Source: Solibacillus sp. R5-41 (GTDB taxonomy: Bacteria > Bacillota > Bacilli > Bacillales_A > Planococcaceae). From it: a stretch of 64,000 bases of DNA. Shown here piece after piece: positions 1-8,913 of the stretch (positions are counted from its first letter, which is position 1; every line of letters begins with the position of its first letter). The translations under genes were made by a program, and so were the position numbers. The stretch is from positions 1,542,001 through 1,606,000 of the forward strand of contig NZ_CP024123.1 of assembly GCF_002736105.1 (NCBI RefSeq). The letters are read 5' to 3'. The notes beneath the pieces are model-generated. The model saw only the letters and a program-made list of their open reading frames with translations, searched no databases and was not told the DNA's origin.

Positions 1-1725
1 GATGAAAAACAACTAGTTTTCAGTACAAATTTAAGTGGGAAGTATAATTTATGGGCCATGAATTTACCAAATACGTTCCCGACGCCGCTTACTTTTATTG
101 ACCAGAGCTGTCAAGGCCTTCTCTATGATAAACAAGGACGGTTCATCATTGCCGGTTTTGACCACAATGGAAACGAAAATACACAATTTTATGGACTTCC
201 ACTTCAAGGTGGGACGATGAAGAAAATTATTTATGAAGAAGGAACTCGCAATGCTGGACCAATTTTATCAGAAGATGGGACCAAGCTTTATTACACATCC
301 TCGAAAGGAAATCCAACGTATTTAAATGCATATGGCTATGACTTGGTGACTGGTGAAGAAGAAACAATTCTTGAGGGGAAAGATGCTGCCACTTTTTTAA
401 TCGATTTTAGCCCAAATGAAGAGGTTGCCCTCTACTATAAACATTTTGCTAATACGTACACACTCCTATACGCCAAACGAGGAGAGGAACATATTCGCCT
501 AACACCGCCGACAGATCAGCAACATACGGTCAGTGATGCAGTTTTTGTATCCAATGAGCTCATCTATTTATTAACGAATTACGATGCTGATTTTACCTAT
601 TTGGCTTCGTATAATTTAGAGACAAATGAATTTGTAAAAGTGAAAGATTTGGAGAATGAAAGCTTAACTACGTTGAAATATAACAAAGAAAAGCAGTGCC
701 TGTATGTAATCAGTGAAAAAGGTGTAGAAGATCATTTATACATGCATGATTTGCTATCGAATAATTGGGAAGAACTAGATTCACCATGCAGTGTCATCGA
801 AAAGCTTATAGTCACAAAGTCCGGTAGTTTGTATTTATTAGGAAGAAGGGCTACGAAGCCGAGTAATATTTATCAATTTAAGGAAAATGGATGGATATCT
901 TTAACGGAATACACAGTTCCAGGTGTAGATCAAAGCGAATTAGTTGAGCCGGATGTGATTACTTATTCTTCCTTTGACGGACTTGAAATTGAGTCCTTAT
1001 TTTTCAAAGCAAAAAAAGAAAATGATAATGGTGAAATCATCTTTTGGCCGCATGGTGGTCCGCAAGCTGCAGAGCGTAAATTTTTTAGAGCTTCCTTCCA
1101 ATTCTTTCTAAATCATGGGTATAGCATCTTTGCTCCGAATTTCCGTGGTTCGACAGGCTATGGATTGGCTTTCATGAAAATGGTAGAAGGAAATTGGGGA
1201 CACGGTCCACGCCTCGATAATGTCGCGGGACTCGACTGGCTCATTGATAATGGCTACGCGGAAAAAGGCAATATTTTATTGATGGGCGGAAGTTATGGAG
1301 GTTACATGGCCTTATTGCTTCACGGTCGACATGCTGAGTATTTCAAAGCAGTAGTGGATATATTTGGTCCATCTGATTTGTTCTCGTTTATCAACTCTGT
1401 TCCAGAAGAATGGAAGCCAATTATGGATCAATGGGTAGGAAACCCTGAAAGAGACAAGCAAAAACTTATTGAATACTCACCATTTACGTATATAGAAACT
1501 ATGATAAAACCAATGCTAGTTATCCAAGGGGCGAATGACCCACGTGTTGTGAAAGAGGAATCAGATCAAATCGTGCAAGCTTTAAAAGATAAAGGGCGTG
1601 ATGTCGAGTACATGCTTCTCGAAGACGAAGGACATGGGTTCTCTAAAAAAGAAAATGAAATTGCTGTTTATCAAAAAATCCTCACATTTTTTAATCAATT
1701 CGTTGAATCTAAAGTGAAAGCATAA
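1..1725 (+). CDS. S9 family peptidase (prolyl oligopeptidase type), 5' end outside window
   Basis: Serine peptidase with an N-terminal beta-propeller and a C-terminal alpha/beta hydrolase domain, probably cleaving short peptides in the cytoplasm. The frame is open from base 1 with no stop, so the true start lies to the left; the internal ATG at 58 is not the start. The catalytic Ser is in GGSYGGYM (codon 1291-1293), the Asp in NDPRV (1537-1539) and the His in DEGHGF (1633-1635), in the order expected for the family. HGGPQ before the nucleophile is the usual oxyanion-region motif. The 574 visible residues are close to the usual ~600, so little is missing. Family call is firm; substrate unknown. 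Confidence 0.9.
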   Translation, partial: DEKQLVFSTNLSGKYNLWAMNLPNTFPTPLTFIDQSCQGLLYDKQGRFIIAGFDHNGNENTQFYGLPLQGGTMKKIIYEEGTRNAGPILSEDGTKLYYTSSKGNPTYLNAYGYDLVTGEEETILEGKDAATFLIDFSPNEEVALYYKHFANTYTLLYAKRGEEHIRLTPPTDQQHTVSDAVFVSNELIYLLTNYDADFTYLASYNLETNEFVKVKDLENESLTTLKYNKEKQCLYVISEKGVEDHLYMHDLLSNNWEELDSPCSVIEKLIVTKSGSLYLLGRRATKPSNIYQFKENGWISLTEYTVPGVDQSELVEPDVITYSSFDGLEIESLFFKAKKENDNGEIIFWPHGGPQAAERKFFRASFQFFLNHGYSIFAPNFRGSTGYGLAFMKMVEGNWGHGPRLDNVAGLDWLIDNGYAEKGNILLMGGSYGGYMALLLHGRHAEYFKAVVDIFGPSDLFSFINSVPEEWKPIMDQWVGNPERDKQKLIEYSPFTYIETMIKPMLVIQGANDPRVVKEESDQIVQALKDKGRDVEYMLLEDEGHGFSKKENEIAVYQKILTFFNQFVESKVKA

Positions 1726-1846
1726 CGATACTATTCATTGGAAAATGAACCCGACGGGGAAGAAAATGTGAGAAATATTAAAAATTCTTTCTTCAAGTAA
1801 TGGTTGCGTTAGTTGATGGAAATACTGTTTGAAGTTAAATAAAAAA

Positions 1847-1877
1847 GACTAGGTTTTACAATGATAGTACCTAGTCT
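1847..1877. terminator. hairpin downstream of the S9 peptidase
   Basis: Nine-base perfect stem agactaggt/acctagtct. An A-run precedes the left arm, giving a U-run on the minus strand; on the plus strand it is followed by a weaker T-rich stretch. It may end transcription in either direction. Confidence 0.5.
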
Positions 1878-1910
1878 ATTACTTAAACTCACCAGCATCC
1901 CATGTGTTGC

Positions 1911-2004
1911 CAGATACACTCCGTACACTGTGAAGCCGTGGCATGGTTGGAGTTATTATAATGAAAAATGAACGAATTTCCAATAGTGGAATTCGTTTTT
2001 TTGT
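1911..2004 (+). repeat. dispersed intergenic repeat, copy 1, ending in a terminator-like hairpin
   Basis: Begins catgtgttgcca and ends in a hairpin (aacgaatttcc / ggaattcgtt) with a T-run at 1971-2004. Copy 2 at 14500-14602 matches over about 100 bp by eye. The hairpin half alone recurs at 7039-7071. It lies between genes and no protein frame is shared by the copies. Confidence 0.55.
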
Positions 2005-2084
2005 TGAAGTTATTAAACTAACGCAGCAGATTTGTTTGTTCAATAAGGAAGACTTTTATATATTTAAAATAGGAGGGATAATAT

Positions 2085-2195
2085 ATGCAATTAACTGACC
2101 CCACAACTATTTCAGGTTGGTTACAGCCATATTCGATAAAATGGTACAAACAACTCAGTAACCTTCAAAGGAAATACATCTACTCTTGTCTTTAA
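2085..2195 (+). pseudogene. N-terminal stub of a class I SAM methyltransferase
   Basis: A 36-residue frame with an excellent ribosome site (aggagg, 2071-2076). It begins MQLTDPTTISGWLQPYS and then stops. I recall similar N-termini (K/QLTDPTTI..WLQP..WY..L..LQ.KYIYPW) in Bacillaceae class I methyltransferases, where the SAM-binding domain follows; here nothing recognisable follows. Most likely a truncated gene that keeps its start signals. Family assignment is from memory of the N-terminus only. Confidence 0.45.
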
Positions 2196-2567
2196 CTAAC
2201 TGGTTCTTTAGTTGAATAACAGGCTCTGTTTAGATGATTATTTTTCTTCTCGATCTAATGATGGAGGTTAGTAGAAGATAAATAAAAAATCAATAGAAAT
2301 GAATTTAGAAATCGCAAAAAACTCTTAACCTTCTCATCATCGAAGAATTAATAAAGTTTATGACAAAAGATCTCTTTTCTAAGAGAACGGTTATCTTCAT
2401 AAAAAATTTGAAATAATCATAAACAAGTCATTTTGAATTTAGTTATAGTATAATAATACTGTTAGAAAAAACTTTTTTCGTGTCATGAAGATAAATATAG
2501 TATATGAGACTCGGTTGATTTATGTAATTATCCAAGTTATAAAAAAGATAAGGAAGTACATCTTTGA
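2196..2567. other. intergenic, no intact gene
   Basis: AT-rich, with stops in all frames at short intervals. Short open stretches around 2290-2400 could be decayed coding sequence but I cannot assign them. The promoter of the downstream kinase should lie in the last 150 bases; no convincing -35/-10 pair was picked out. Confidence 0.4.
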
Positions 2568-3881
2568 ATGAAAAATCATAAAATAAAATTTATTTTAATG
2601 TTATCTATTGTCTTATTAATATCGTTTACAAGTTTAAATGTTTTTGCCTCTTATGTGAAGATGAAAAAGACGGTTGAAGAGTCAATTGCAAACCAAAGTC
2701 TTGAAGCAGCAATTGCTATTGCATCAACAATTGATATTGATACCTACCAAAAGTTCTTAGGTACTAAGGTTAAAGATGAGTATTATTGGGAAATTAGTAA
2801 CCACTTAAATGATGCAAGAGAAAAAATGGGTGCTTTAATTGTGTACACATTGGAAATTGACAACCCTAAGGTATCGAAAACAATGGTGGCTGGAGTACCC
2901 CATGAATTAGTTGACCTATATAATATTGGAGATATTTGTACAGTACCCGAAGCTCAGGTCAAAAGAGCCTATGAAGGAAATACATATGTAACAGGTGTAA
3001 TTGAAGATTCCAAATTTGGTTCATATCTTTCTGTTGGAGCACCGATAAAGGATGAAACAGGGAAGGTGATTGGATACATAGGTATCGATATTGGTGCCGA
3101 TAAACTAAGTGAAATCAAAGGCAAAGTACTAGAAAATAATTTCCTGCTCTTTGTCTTTAATGGTGTAGTTATTTTGGTTGTAATAGGTTCCTTTTTCTTT
3201 TTGCAAAGATGGTATCAAAAAGAAGTGGCGAAGGAGGTAGGTGTTACCGAAGATATTTACCAAGCAGAAATTAAAACATTAATCACCTCGGTCTCCTCTT
3301 TAAGGCATGATTTTACAAATCATATTCAAGTTTTACATGGACTGCTTCAATTGGGTGAATCCGGGCAGGCTCAAGAATATTTAGCATCTTTGTCAAAAGA
3401 AGTTCATGCGATTGAATCACTAAAATTAAATATAAATCATCCTGGTTTGTCTATATTATTGCAAACAAAGAAACTTACCGCACAAAATTATATTATAGAT
3501 ATGAATTTTACAATTTCCCGAGATACATTCAATAAAATAAAAACAACTGATTTAATCAAAATATTATCGAATTTAATTGATAATGCCATTGAAGCAACAA
3601 TTGAATTACCTGAAGGAGAACGGAAAATAACGATATGCTGTACAGCAGAAAATACACACTATGTATTTAAGATTATGAATACAGGTCCGAAGATTATAGA
3701 AAAAGACCAAATTTTTAAACAAGGGCATTCAACAAAAAGAGTAGAACAAGGGAAAATAAGAGGGCAAGGTTTATTTATCGTGAAAGAAGTTGTGGATAAA
3801 TATAATGGGGAAATCACCATTAACTCAACCAATGATTTAGAGACGACGGCCATTGTGAAAATCCCTCTTAAGAGAAACTGA
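2568..3881 (+). CDS. membrane sensor histidine kinase, Spo0B-type (SPOB/GHKL), orphan
   Basis: A 437-residue sensor. There is a membrane segment at about 8-28, an extracytoplasmic Cache-like sensor (GAPIKDETGKVIGYIGIDIG near 165-180), a second membrane segment near 190-213 and a Spo0B-type dimerisation helix with the phospho-acceptor His in RHDFTNHIQVLHGLL. A GHKL ATPase follows, with N-box NLIDNAIEAT and G-box GQGLFIVKEV. The layout resembles the CitA/DcuS and NatK families. No response regulator is adjacent, so the partner is unknown. ATG start with aggaag upstream at somewhat long spacing. Confidence 0.85.
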   Translation: MKNHKIKFILMLSIVLLISFTSLNVFASYVKMKKTVEESIANQSLEAAIAIASTIDIDTYQKFLGTKVKDEYYWEISNHLNDAREKMGALIVYTLEIDNPKVSKTMVAGVPHELVDLYNIGDICTVPEAQVKRAYEGNTYVTGVIEDSKFGSYLSVGAPIKDETGKVIGYIGIDIGADKLSEIKGKVLENNFLLFVFNGVVILVVIGSFFFLQRWYQKEVAKEVGVTEDIYQAEIKTLITSVSSLRHDFTNHIQVLHGLLQLGESGQAQEYLASLSKEVHAIESLKLNINHPGLSILLQTKKLTAQNYIIDMNFTISRDTFNKIKTTDLIKILSNLIDNAIEATIELPEGERKITICCTAENTHYVFKIMNTGPKIIEKDQIFKQGHSTKRVEQGKIRGQGLFIVKEVVDKYNGEITINSTNDLETTAIVKIPLKRN

Positions 3882-3910
3882 GGGAGAGTTGTAAACTTTC
3901 TAAAGCCAAA

Positions 3911-3944
3911 AACGGAGTGCCGAAGAATTGGCACTCCGTTTTTC
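3911..3944 (+). terminator. Rho-independent terminator of the orphan kinase
   Basis: Stem aacggagtgcc/ggcactccgtt with a T-run, 30 bases after the kinase stop. Confidence 0.85.
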
Positions 3945-4322
3945 CTGTTATATATTTTTTTTAGTTATATATTATATATATACCCATATGGTGTCATTTA
4001 AGTATTGATCTGCATATGTTACAACAAGTAATTGCCAAGTGATTATAGAGGCGAAATCCTTTATTCTAATGGATGAAAACCAATTGTTACGAGTCAAAAA
4101 GATACAGAACTAAATTTTTTCATTTAATCACATACAATTTGGTGAATAATTAACAAAATTGAATTCTTTAGAAACGGGAGCTGAGGAGTTATGCAATGTC
4201 TTGAAAGAAATTTCTGTTAGCCTTATAAATTTTAGGTTTCTAACGAATAGATATTACATAATAAAAATTCTTTTATAACGTAAGAAAATGAAGGTTATAG
4301 GTATTATGTAAAGGAGTATGTT
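3945..4322. other. intergenic with possible decayed coding sequence
   Basis: No intact gene. Open stretches near 4035-4110 and 4160-4250 (the latter reading LETGAEELCNVLKEIS) look like fragments of lost genes but match nothing I know. The ribosome site aaggag of the next gene lies at its right end. Confidence 0.3.
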
Positions 4323-5042
4323 ATGTATAATTATTACGCTAGAACGAATATGAATCCCCCGAATATAGTTTCGTTTGCTCGTGGAGATGTTACTGGGGAT
4401 AGAGTACCTGATAATGTCTATTTAACCGGCATAATGACACCAGATAGTCCATTTATTCAAAATATCACCCTCCGTGTTCAAGATGGAAGATCTGGCATAT
4501 TAACAAGTGTCCCACTTCGTGAAAATTCAGGCTATAATCCTACTGTATTTTTGGGGGATTTCACTGGAAATGGAGTAGATGATATTTTAATAAGTATTGC
4601 TACAGGCGGTAGTGGTGGAATTATGTACCATTATATTTATTCCTTTGTCGATAATAAAGCACAATTATTATTTGATTTTAATGTATATAATGAACAGTAT
4701 CAATATGAGGTTACTTATAAAGATTATTACAAAGTGGAAGTTTTTAGTATGATAAATAATAAAAAGTACATTATTGACATCTCAACAAAAGGCATTGAGT
4801 ATTTAAATGAAATATATGATGAAAATGGAAAACTGAAGAGTCCTATTACTGGATTTGTAAATCCTCTTAGTGGTTTATATCCTGTAGATTTTGATTTAAA
4901 TAAGCAGTATGAGCTATTGGCCTATCAGAAAATTGCTGGGAGATATAATGCTGATTCTTTAGGGTATGTTTTGAATACATTAGCATGGTTGGATAATAGG
5001 TTTATTTTGCAAGATCAGTATGTTGCTATTTTCGGATATTAG
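4323..5042 (+). CDS. FG-GAP/VCBS-like repeat protein, function unknown
   Basis: A 239-residue protein with two calcium-loop-like FG-GAP/VCBS repeats: GDVTGDRVPDNVYLTG (about 21-36) and GDFTGNGVDDILISIATGG (about 79-97). The remainder is beta-rich with no motif I recognise. No signal peptide is visible at the N-terminus, which is odd for this fold. Similar stand-alone proteins are common in spore-formers and are usually left without a role. The start is supported by aaaggag eight bases upstream. It is monocistronic, with a strong hairpin after it. Confidence 0.7.
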   Translation: MYNYYARTNMNPPNIVSFARGDVTGDRVPDNVYLTGIMTPDSPFIQNITLRVQDGRSGILTSVPLRENSGYNPTVFLGDFTGNGVDDILISIATGGSGGIMYHYIYSFVDNKAQLLFDFNVYNEQYQYEVTYKDYYKVEVFSMINNKKYIIDISTKGIEYLNEIYDENGKLKSPITGFVNPLSGLYPVDFDLNKQYELLAYQKIAGRYNADSLGYVLNTLAWLDNRFILQDQYVAIFGY

Positions 5043-5113
5043 CATATCAAATTTATAAAATCCTCATTTAGATACATCACGGTGAACCGTATCATAAGTA
5101 AGTGCAGTAAAAA

Positions 5114-5156
5114 ATAAAGATAACTTCAAGCCCTAAAAGCTTGAAGTTATCTTTAT
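5114..5156. terminator. strong 17-bp hairpin terminator
   Basis: Perfect inverted repeat with arms ataaagataacttcaag and cttgaagttatctttat around a 9-base loop. Confidence 0.75.
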
Positions 5157-5352
5157 TTATATATGGACCATTTAAACTGGAAAAATAATGATTCCATAAG
5201 TGATTGTATTTTTTTCTCAAATAGGAAAAAGAAGGCATGCCTCTATCTACATCCTAACAAAATTTGAATTATAAGTCTATTTATATTTTAAGTGCTATGT
5301 GATAATTAAAGAGCGCAAATAAATCATAACGTTACGATGAATAGAGGAAAAT

Positions 5353-6090
5353 ATGAATCAGAATATATATGATAACAATGAGTTTTTTCGACAATATGAA
5401 GCAATACGAGTACGCGAAAATAACTATAACAATTTACTTGAACAACCTAATTTCTTGACGCTCATTCCAAATCTTGAAGAAAAAGTAGTATTGGATATTG
5501 GGTGTGGTATGGGGGATTTTGCAGCATACTGTATTGGTCAGGGTGCGAACTATGTAACAGGAATTGATATTTCCTTAAATATGATTTCTGAAGCAAAAAA
5601 ACGCCACTCACATGAGCACCTTACCTTTACGAACATTGCATTTGAAGATATGAACATACAGAATGATTCAATCGATTTTATTAGCAGCTCTCTAGTATTT
5701 CATTATATCGAGGATTTCCAGTTACTTATTAAAAAAATCAGTACTGCATTAAGTGATGAGGGTACGCTGCTGTTTTCTATAGAACATCCGATTGTAACGG
5801 CAAATAAGGGAAGTGTGGATTGGGTATCAAACCGAGAAGGAAATTTACTTCATTTTGCAATTGACCGATATCAGGAGGAGGGCTTACGTTCACAAAATTG
5901 GTTAGTTGACAATGTTATGATGTATCACCGAACGCTCTCTACTATTATAAATACACTTATTGAAGTTGGCTTGCAAATCGAAAAAATTATTGAACCAATA
6001 CCGACTATTGAAGCAGTAAAAAATCTACCTGGACTTAATAAAGAATTTCGTCGCCCATCATTTTTAATTGTAAAAGCACGAAAAATTTAA
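5353..6090 (+). CDS. class I SAM-dependent methyltransferase
   Basis: A 245-residue methyltransferase of the Methyltransf_11 type. SAM-binding motif I is VLDIGCGMGDFAAYC (about 47-61); the acidic ribose-binding residue follows in YVTGIDIS. The C-terminal half (SIEHPIVT, RTLSTIINTLIEVGLQIEKIIEP) has the usual arrangement of small-molecule methyltransferases with a DinB-free C-terminus. The acceptor cannot be told. The start ATG has an agagga site; no operon partner. Confidence 0.85.
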   Translation: MNQNIYDNNEFFRQYEAIRVRENNYNNLLEQPNFLTLIPNLEEKVVLDIGCGMGDFAAYCIGQGANYVTGIDISLNMISEAKKRHSHEHLTFTNIAFEDMNIQNDSIDFISSSLVFHYIEDFQLLIKKISTALSDEGTLLFSIEHPIVTANKGSVDWVSNREGNLLHFAIDRYQEEGLRSQNWLVDNVMMYHRTLSTIINTLIEVGLQIEKIIEPIPTIEAVKNLPGLNKEFRRPSFLIVKARKI

Positions 6091-6130
6091 AAATACACCA
6101 CAATTAATCCTACAGGTTAAAATTAAATAA

Positions 6131-6271
6131 TTACCAATTTTTCACTCATTTAAACACAATTGTACTGTATACATCCCTTGGAAACTTAAATCAGGGGAAA
6201 ATCTCAAAGTAGAAGAATTAAATTGCATTTTGCCAAATTACGGAGAACCTAATCATAAGTGCGGTCAATAA
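6131..6271 (+). pseudogene. fragment ending in a GEPNHKCGQ C-terminus
   Basis: A 46-codon open stretch without a start codon or ribosome site, ending KVEELNCILPNYGEPNHKCG. The end resembles the 20-residue frame at 44788-44850 (VEE...FGKPHHKY) and short DNA stretches at 5079-5110 and 47245-47278. Probably the 3' remnant of a gene family I do not recognise. Confidence 0.3.
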
Positions 6272-6310
6272 TTAATGTTAAAGAGGTTATGTAAATTAAA
6301 TTCAAAAAAG

Positions 6311-6332
6311 ACCCGGAATTTAAATTCCGGGT
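6311..6332 (-). terminator. hairpin with U-run on the minus strand
   Basis: Perfect palindrome acccggaatttaaattccgg(gt). The A-run at 6304-6309 becomes a T-run on the minus strand. It would terminate the decayed small ORF at 6344-6471 and closely resembles the two terminators at 40557 and 40890. Confidence 0.65.
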
Positions 6333-6343
6333 TTGATTACCAC

Positions 6344-6471
6344 TTACTTGTATTCCTCCATGACACACTGCCTCGCTTTCGCATTGAATCTTAAGATTGT
6401 CCTAAGAAAACTTTGCTTAAGCTATATTCAGTATTGATGGTCCTTCTGAGTTATTGATCATTCGCACTCAT
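6344..6471 (-). pseudogene. decayed relative of the 50-residue small protein at 40713
   Basis: On the minus strand an aaggaggg ribosome site precedes ATG (6469-6471), but the frame stops after six codons. In another frame, 6421-6344 reads LKQSFLRTILRFNAKARQ and continues to a stop. ILRFNAKARQ matches ILRSEAKARQ of the intact small protein at 8 of 10 positions. The ATG-to-stop distance (about 42 codons) and the terminator that follows fit the same module, broken by frameshift. Confidence 0.45.
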
Positions 6472-6680
6472 CGGGTTAACCCTCCTTGTCATTTGGATTC
6501 AAAGTGAAATCTTTAATAGTATAGGTCATATTCTATTTTTTATACGCTGAGAAATGTCCTTTAAATAAGAAAAATAAAACAATTATGGATGAACAGTTAG
6601 CAATCGTAGTGCAAACTAATATTTAGAAGCGAATAAAGTTTTTTAAGTAAAATTGGTTCAAATATTGCCAATAAAAATAG

Positions 6681-7031
6681 TGTAATTATTCACGCGATAT
6701 TACACAGGTTTCCGTAGGCCAGCTGCAGCGAGCTGGGATTTGCAGAGCGCTTATGAATAACCCTAAAGTTATTTTCGGTGATGAGCCTACTGGTGCGCTA
6801 AACTCAAAATCAGCGCAAGAAATAATGGACATTTTTTCTGAAATTAACTCGGATGGTACTTCAATTATACTTGTCACTCATAATGCAAAGGTTGCGGCAC
6901 GAACTGAACGAATTATGTTTATGAATGATGGGAAAATCGTGAGTGAGATGAAGTTTCCAAGGTTTGACGGGACAAATATTGATAGCAGAGTTGGAAAGAT
7001 AACTATGAAAACTTTAGAAATTGGTAAATAA
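6681..7031 (+). pseudogene. 3' half of an ABC exporter ATPase
   Basis: Open from 6681 after an in-frame stop, with no Walker A region upstream. It reads a degenerate signature (QVSVGQLQRAGICRAL, where the family has SGG), Walker B IFGDEPTGALNS and the H-loop VTHNAKVAART. This is the C-terminal part of a MacB/BceA-like ATPase related to the intact one at 11301. The loss of the 5' half and the altered signature mark it as dead. It lies just before an ECF sigma operon. Confidence 0.8.
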
Positions 7032-7038
7032 ATTGTAA

Positions 7039-7071
7039 GAACGGATTCCTTTTAGTGGAATTCGTTTTTTT
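7039..7071 (+). terminator. terminator after the broken ATPase
   Basis: Stem aacggattcc/ggaattcgtt with a seven-T run. The sequence is close to the hairpin of the dispersed repeat at 1971-2004. Confidence 0.75.
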
Positions 7072-7178
7072 GATAGATAAAAAATTTTTAGAAAATTCAT
7101 TTACATATTTGATAGGATTTTAATATATCAAACGTATTAAGAGTTAGGTACCGAATATCTAATGAAGGAGAGGTTGAC

Positions 7179-7715
7179 TTGGAAATATCAGATGAAAATG
7201 TTGTACAACTAATAAAGTCAAAAAATGAAAAAACCATTGGCTATCTTATTAAAACATATGGTGGCCTGTTAAACGGAATCATTCGAAGGTATTTAATTGG
7301 TAATGAACAAGATATAGAAGAATGTTTTGCAGACGTGTTAGTTTCGATTTGGTTTCATATTGATTCATTCGATGGGACAAAAAATGAATTTAAGCAATGG
7401 ATTGCAGCGATTGCTAAATATCGAGCCATTGACTATATTCGAAAATCAGAAAAAACAAAACAGTATGTGAGTAATTTTGAATTTGATGAGCGTAGTTTGA
7501 GTCAACCAAATTCAAAATCAAATGAGTTGGATTTACCGAGTTTACTAAATGAGTTGAACGATACGGAACGAGCGATATTTGAAAAATATTATGTTGAAGG
7601 TGTTCCAACTGAAGAAATTGCAAGTGAGTTTCGAGCAAAGCAATCTTGGGTCCATAATAAACTTTCGCGAGGTAGGAAAAAATTGAAAACCATACTATTG
7701 AAAGGTGAGGTGTAA
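7179..7715 (+). CDS. ECF-type RNA polymerase sigma factor
   Basis: A 178-residue sigma factor. Region 2 covers about 20-95 (DIEECFADVLVSIWFHI, then FKQWIAAIAKYRAIDYIRK) and region 4 about 120-175 (LLNELNDTERAIFEKYYVEG, then EEIASEFRAKQSWVHNKLSRGRKKL). It starts at TTG 7179 behind aaggagagg. The anti-sigma gene follows after five bases, so the two are co-transcribed. Such pairs answer cell-surface stress. A promoter ahead of the operon with ECF character could not be assigned. Confidence 0.9.
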   Translation: MEISDENVVQLIKSKNEKTIGYLIKTYGGLLNGIIRRYLIGNEQDIEECFADVLVSIWFHIDSFDGTKNEFKQWIAAIAKYRAIDYIRKSEKTKQYVSNFEFDERSLSQPNSKSNELDLPSLLNELNDTERAIFEKYYVEGVPTEEIASEFRAKQSWVHNKLSRGRKKLKTILLKGEV

Positions 7716-7720
7716 TTGAA

Positions 7721-8839
7721 ATGTCCATATTTAAAGAGTTAAATGATGTGAAATTAGACGTAAATGAATTTGAGGAAATACCAATTTCAGATATTGTACA
7801 AAAACGTATCAAAAACAAAGTACACAAAAAGATGTATTCAAAAAAACTTATGAAGCGGAAAAAGAAAAGCTATTTTTTAGCGGCAATAGCAACCTTATTA
7901 GTTGTTTCTAGCATTACTTTAAATATTGCATTTCCTGCATTTGCATCAAAATTACCCAATATAGGAAATATATTCGATCTCTTCGTTAGTAATGAGCGAT
8001 ATGTATTTGAGGAATTTGGTGATCATTCGACAGATATTGGGATAACAAAAGAAAGTAACGGGGTTAGTATTACTGTAACAAATGCAGTATATGATAAGGA
8101 AAATATTACGATTGCTTACTCGATAAAGAGTGAACAGGATTTAGGGATAAGACCAGTTTTATTAGGGAAAATGGTTGTAAAGGAATTTGGGGAACAATAT
8201 AAACATAATGGATTTTTTGAAAGTTATATAGTTGAAAAAATAAATGACAATGAATATGCAGTAGTATATATTTATGAATTAATAAAAGGTACTAAACCGG
8301 ATTCGATTAATGTTTCATGGCAAGGAGACTTTGTACAAGATTTAAATAACGTAAGTCAATTATCCCCTGGAAATTGGTCTTTTGAATTTACTTTAGATGC
8401 GTTAGAAAGAAAAATAAATGAATATGATTCCGGTGAAGTAATAGCAGTAGATGCTGGTGTTGAAGTGGAACTAATTAAAATGACTGAAACACCTATTTCA
8501 ACTACAATTTACCTTACAGAAAAGGTTGACGAGCGTCTTGTTGCAAAAGAAGATGAAGATTTGAGAACAGTTGGTATTGAATATAAAGTAACCGATAATC
8601 TTGGGACCAACTATAAGTATATTCATTATCGAGATACTGGGCATAGTACAGATTTTAATGAGGATCATAGAAGCAATCCAAGAATTACGATAAATGTAGT
8701 AGATAAGGATGTAACACATATCGAAATTACTCCAATAGTTACTGCATATAAAGTAGCTAATCCTAATCAGAATGGCGATGGTTTTCTTGAACCAGTAATT
8801 GAATCGTACAGCATTGAATCCATTCACATTCCATTATAA
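7721..8839 (+). CDS. anti-sigma factor, DUF4179-type membrane protein
   Basis: A 372-residue protein with a short cytoplasmic N-terminus (about 1-45, presumed to bind the sigma factor), one membrane helix (about 48-67, FLAAIATLLVVSSITLNIAF) and a large extracellular beta-rich domain. The layout FASKLPNIGNIFDLF after the helix and the following immunoglobulin-like domain match DUF4179/DUF5643 proteins, which accompany ECF sigma factors. It is five bases behind the sigma gene. Inference: it holds the sigma factor at the membrane until a signal arrives. The ligand is unknown. Confidence 0.8.
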   Translation: MSIFKELNDVKLDVNEFEEIPISDIVQKRIKNKVHKKMYSKKLMKRKKKSYFLAAIATLLVVSSITLNIAFPAFASKLPNIGNIFDLFVSNERYVFEEFGDHSTDIGITKESNGVSITVTNAVYDKENITIAYSIKSEQDLGIRPVLLGKMVVKEFGEQYKHNGFFESYIVEKINDNEYAVVYIYELIKGTKPDSINVSWQGDFVQDLNNVSQLSPGNWSFEFTLDALERKINEYDSGEVIAVDAGVEVELIKMTETPISTTIYLTEKVDERLVAKEDEDLRTVGIEYKVTDNLGTNYKYIHYRDTGHSTDFNEDHRSNPRITINVVDKDVTHIEITPIVTAYKVANPNQNGDGFLEPVIESYSIESIHIPL

Positions 8840-8913
8840 AAATAGTGTTCTTTTTGTTATATTGCTGTTTATATGCTAGTTATGCACTGGCATTTAGACA
8901 GCTCTTTTGCATT

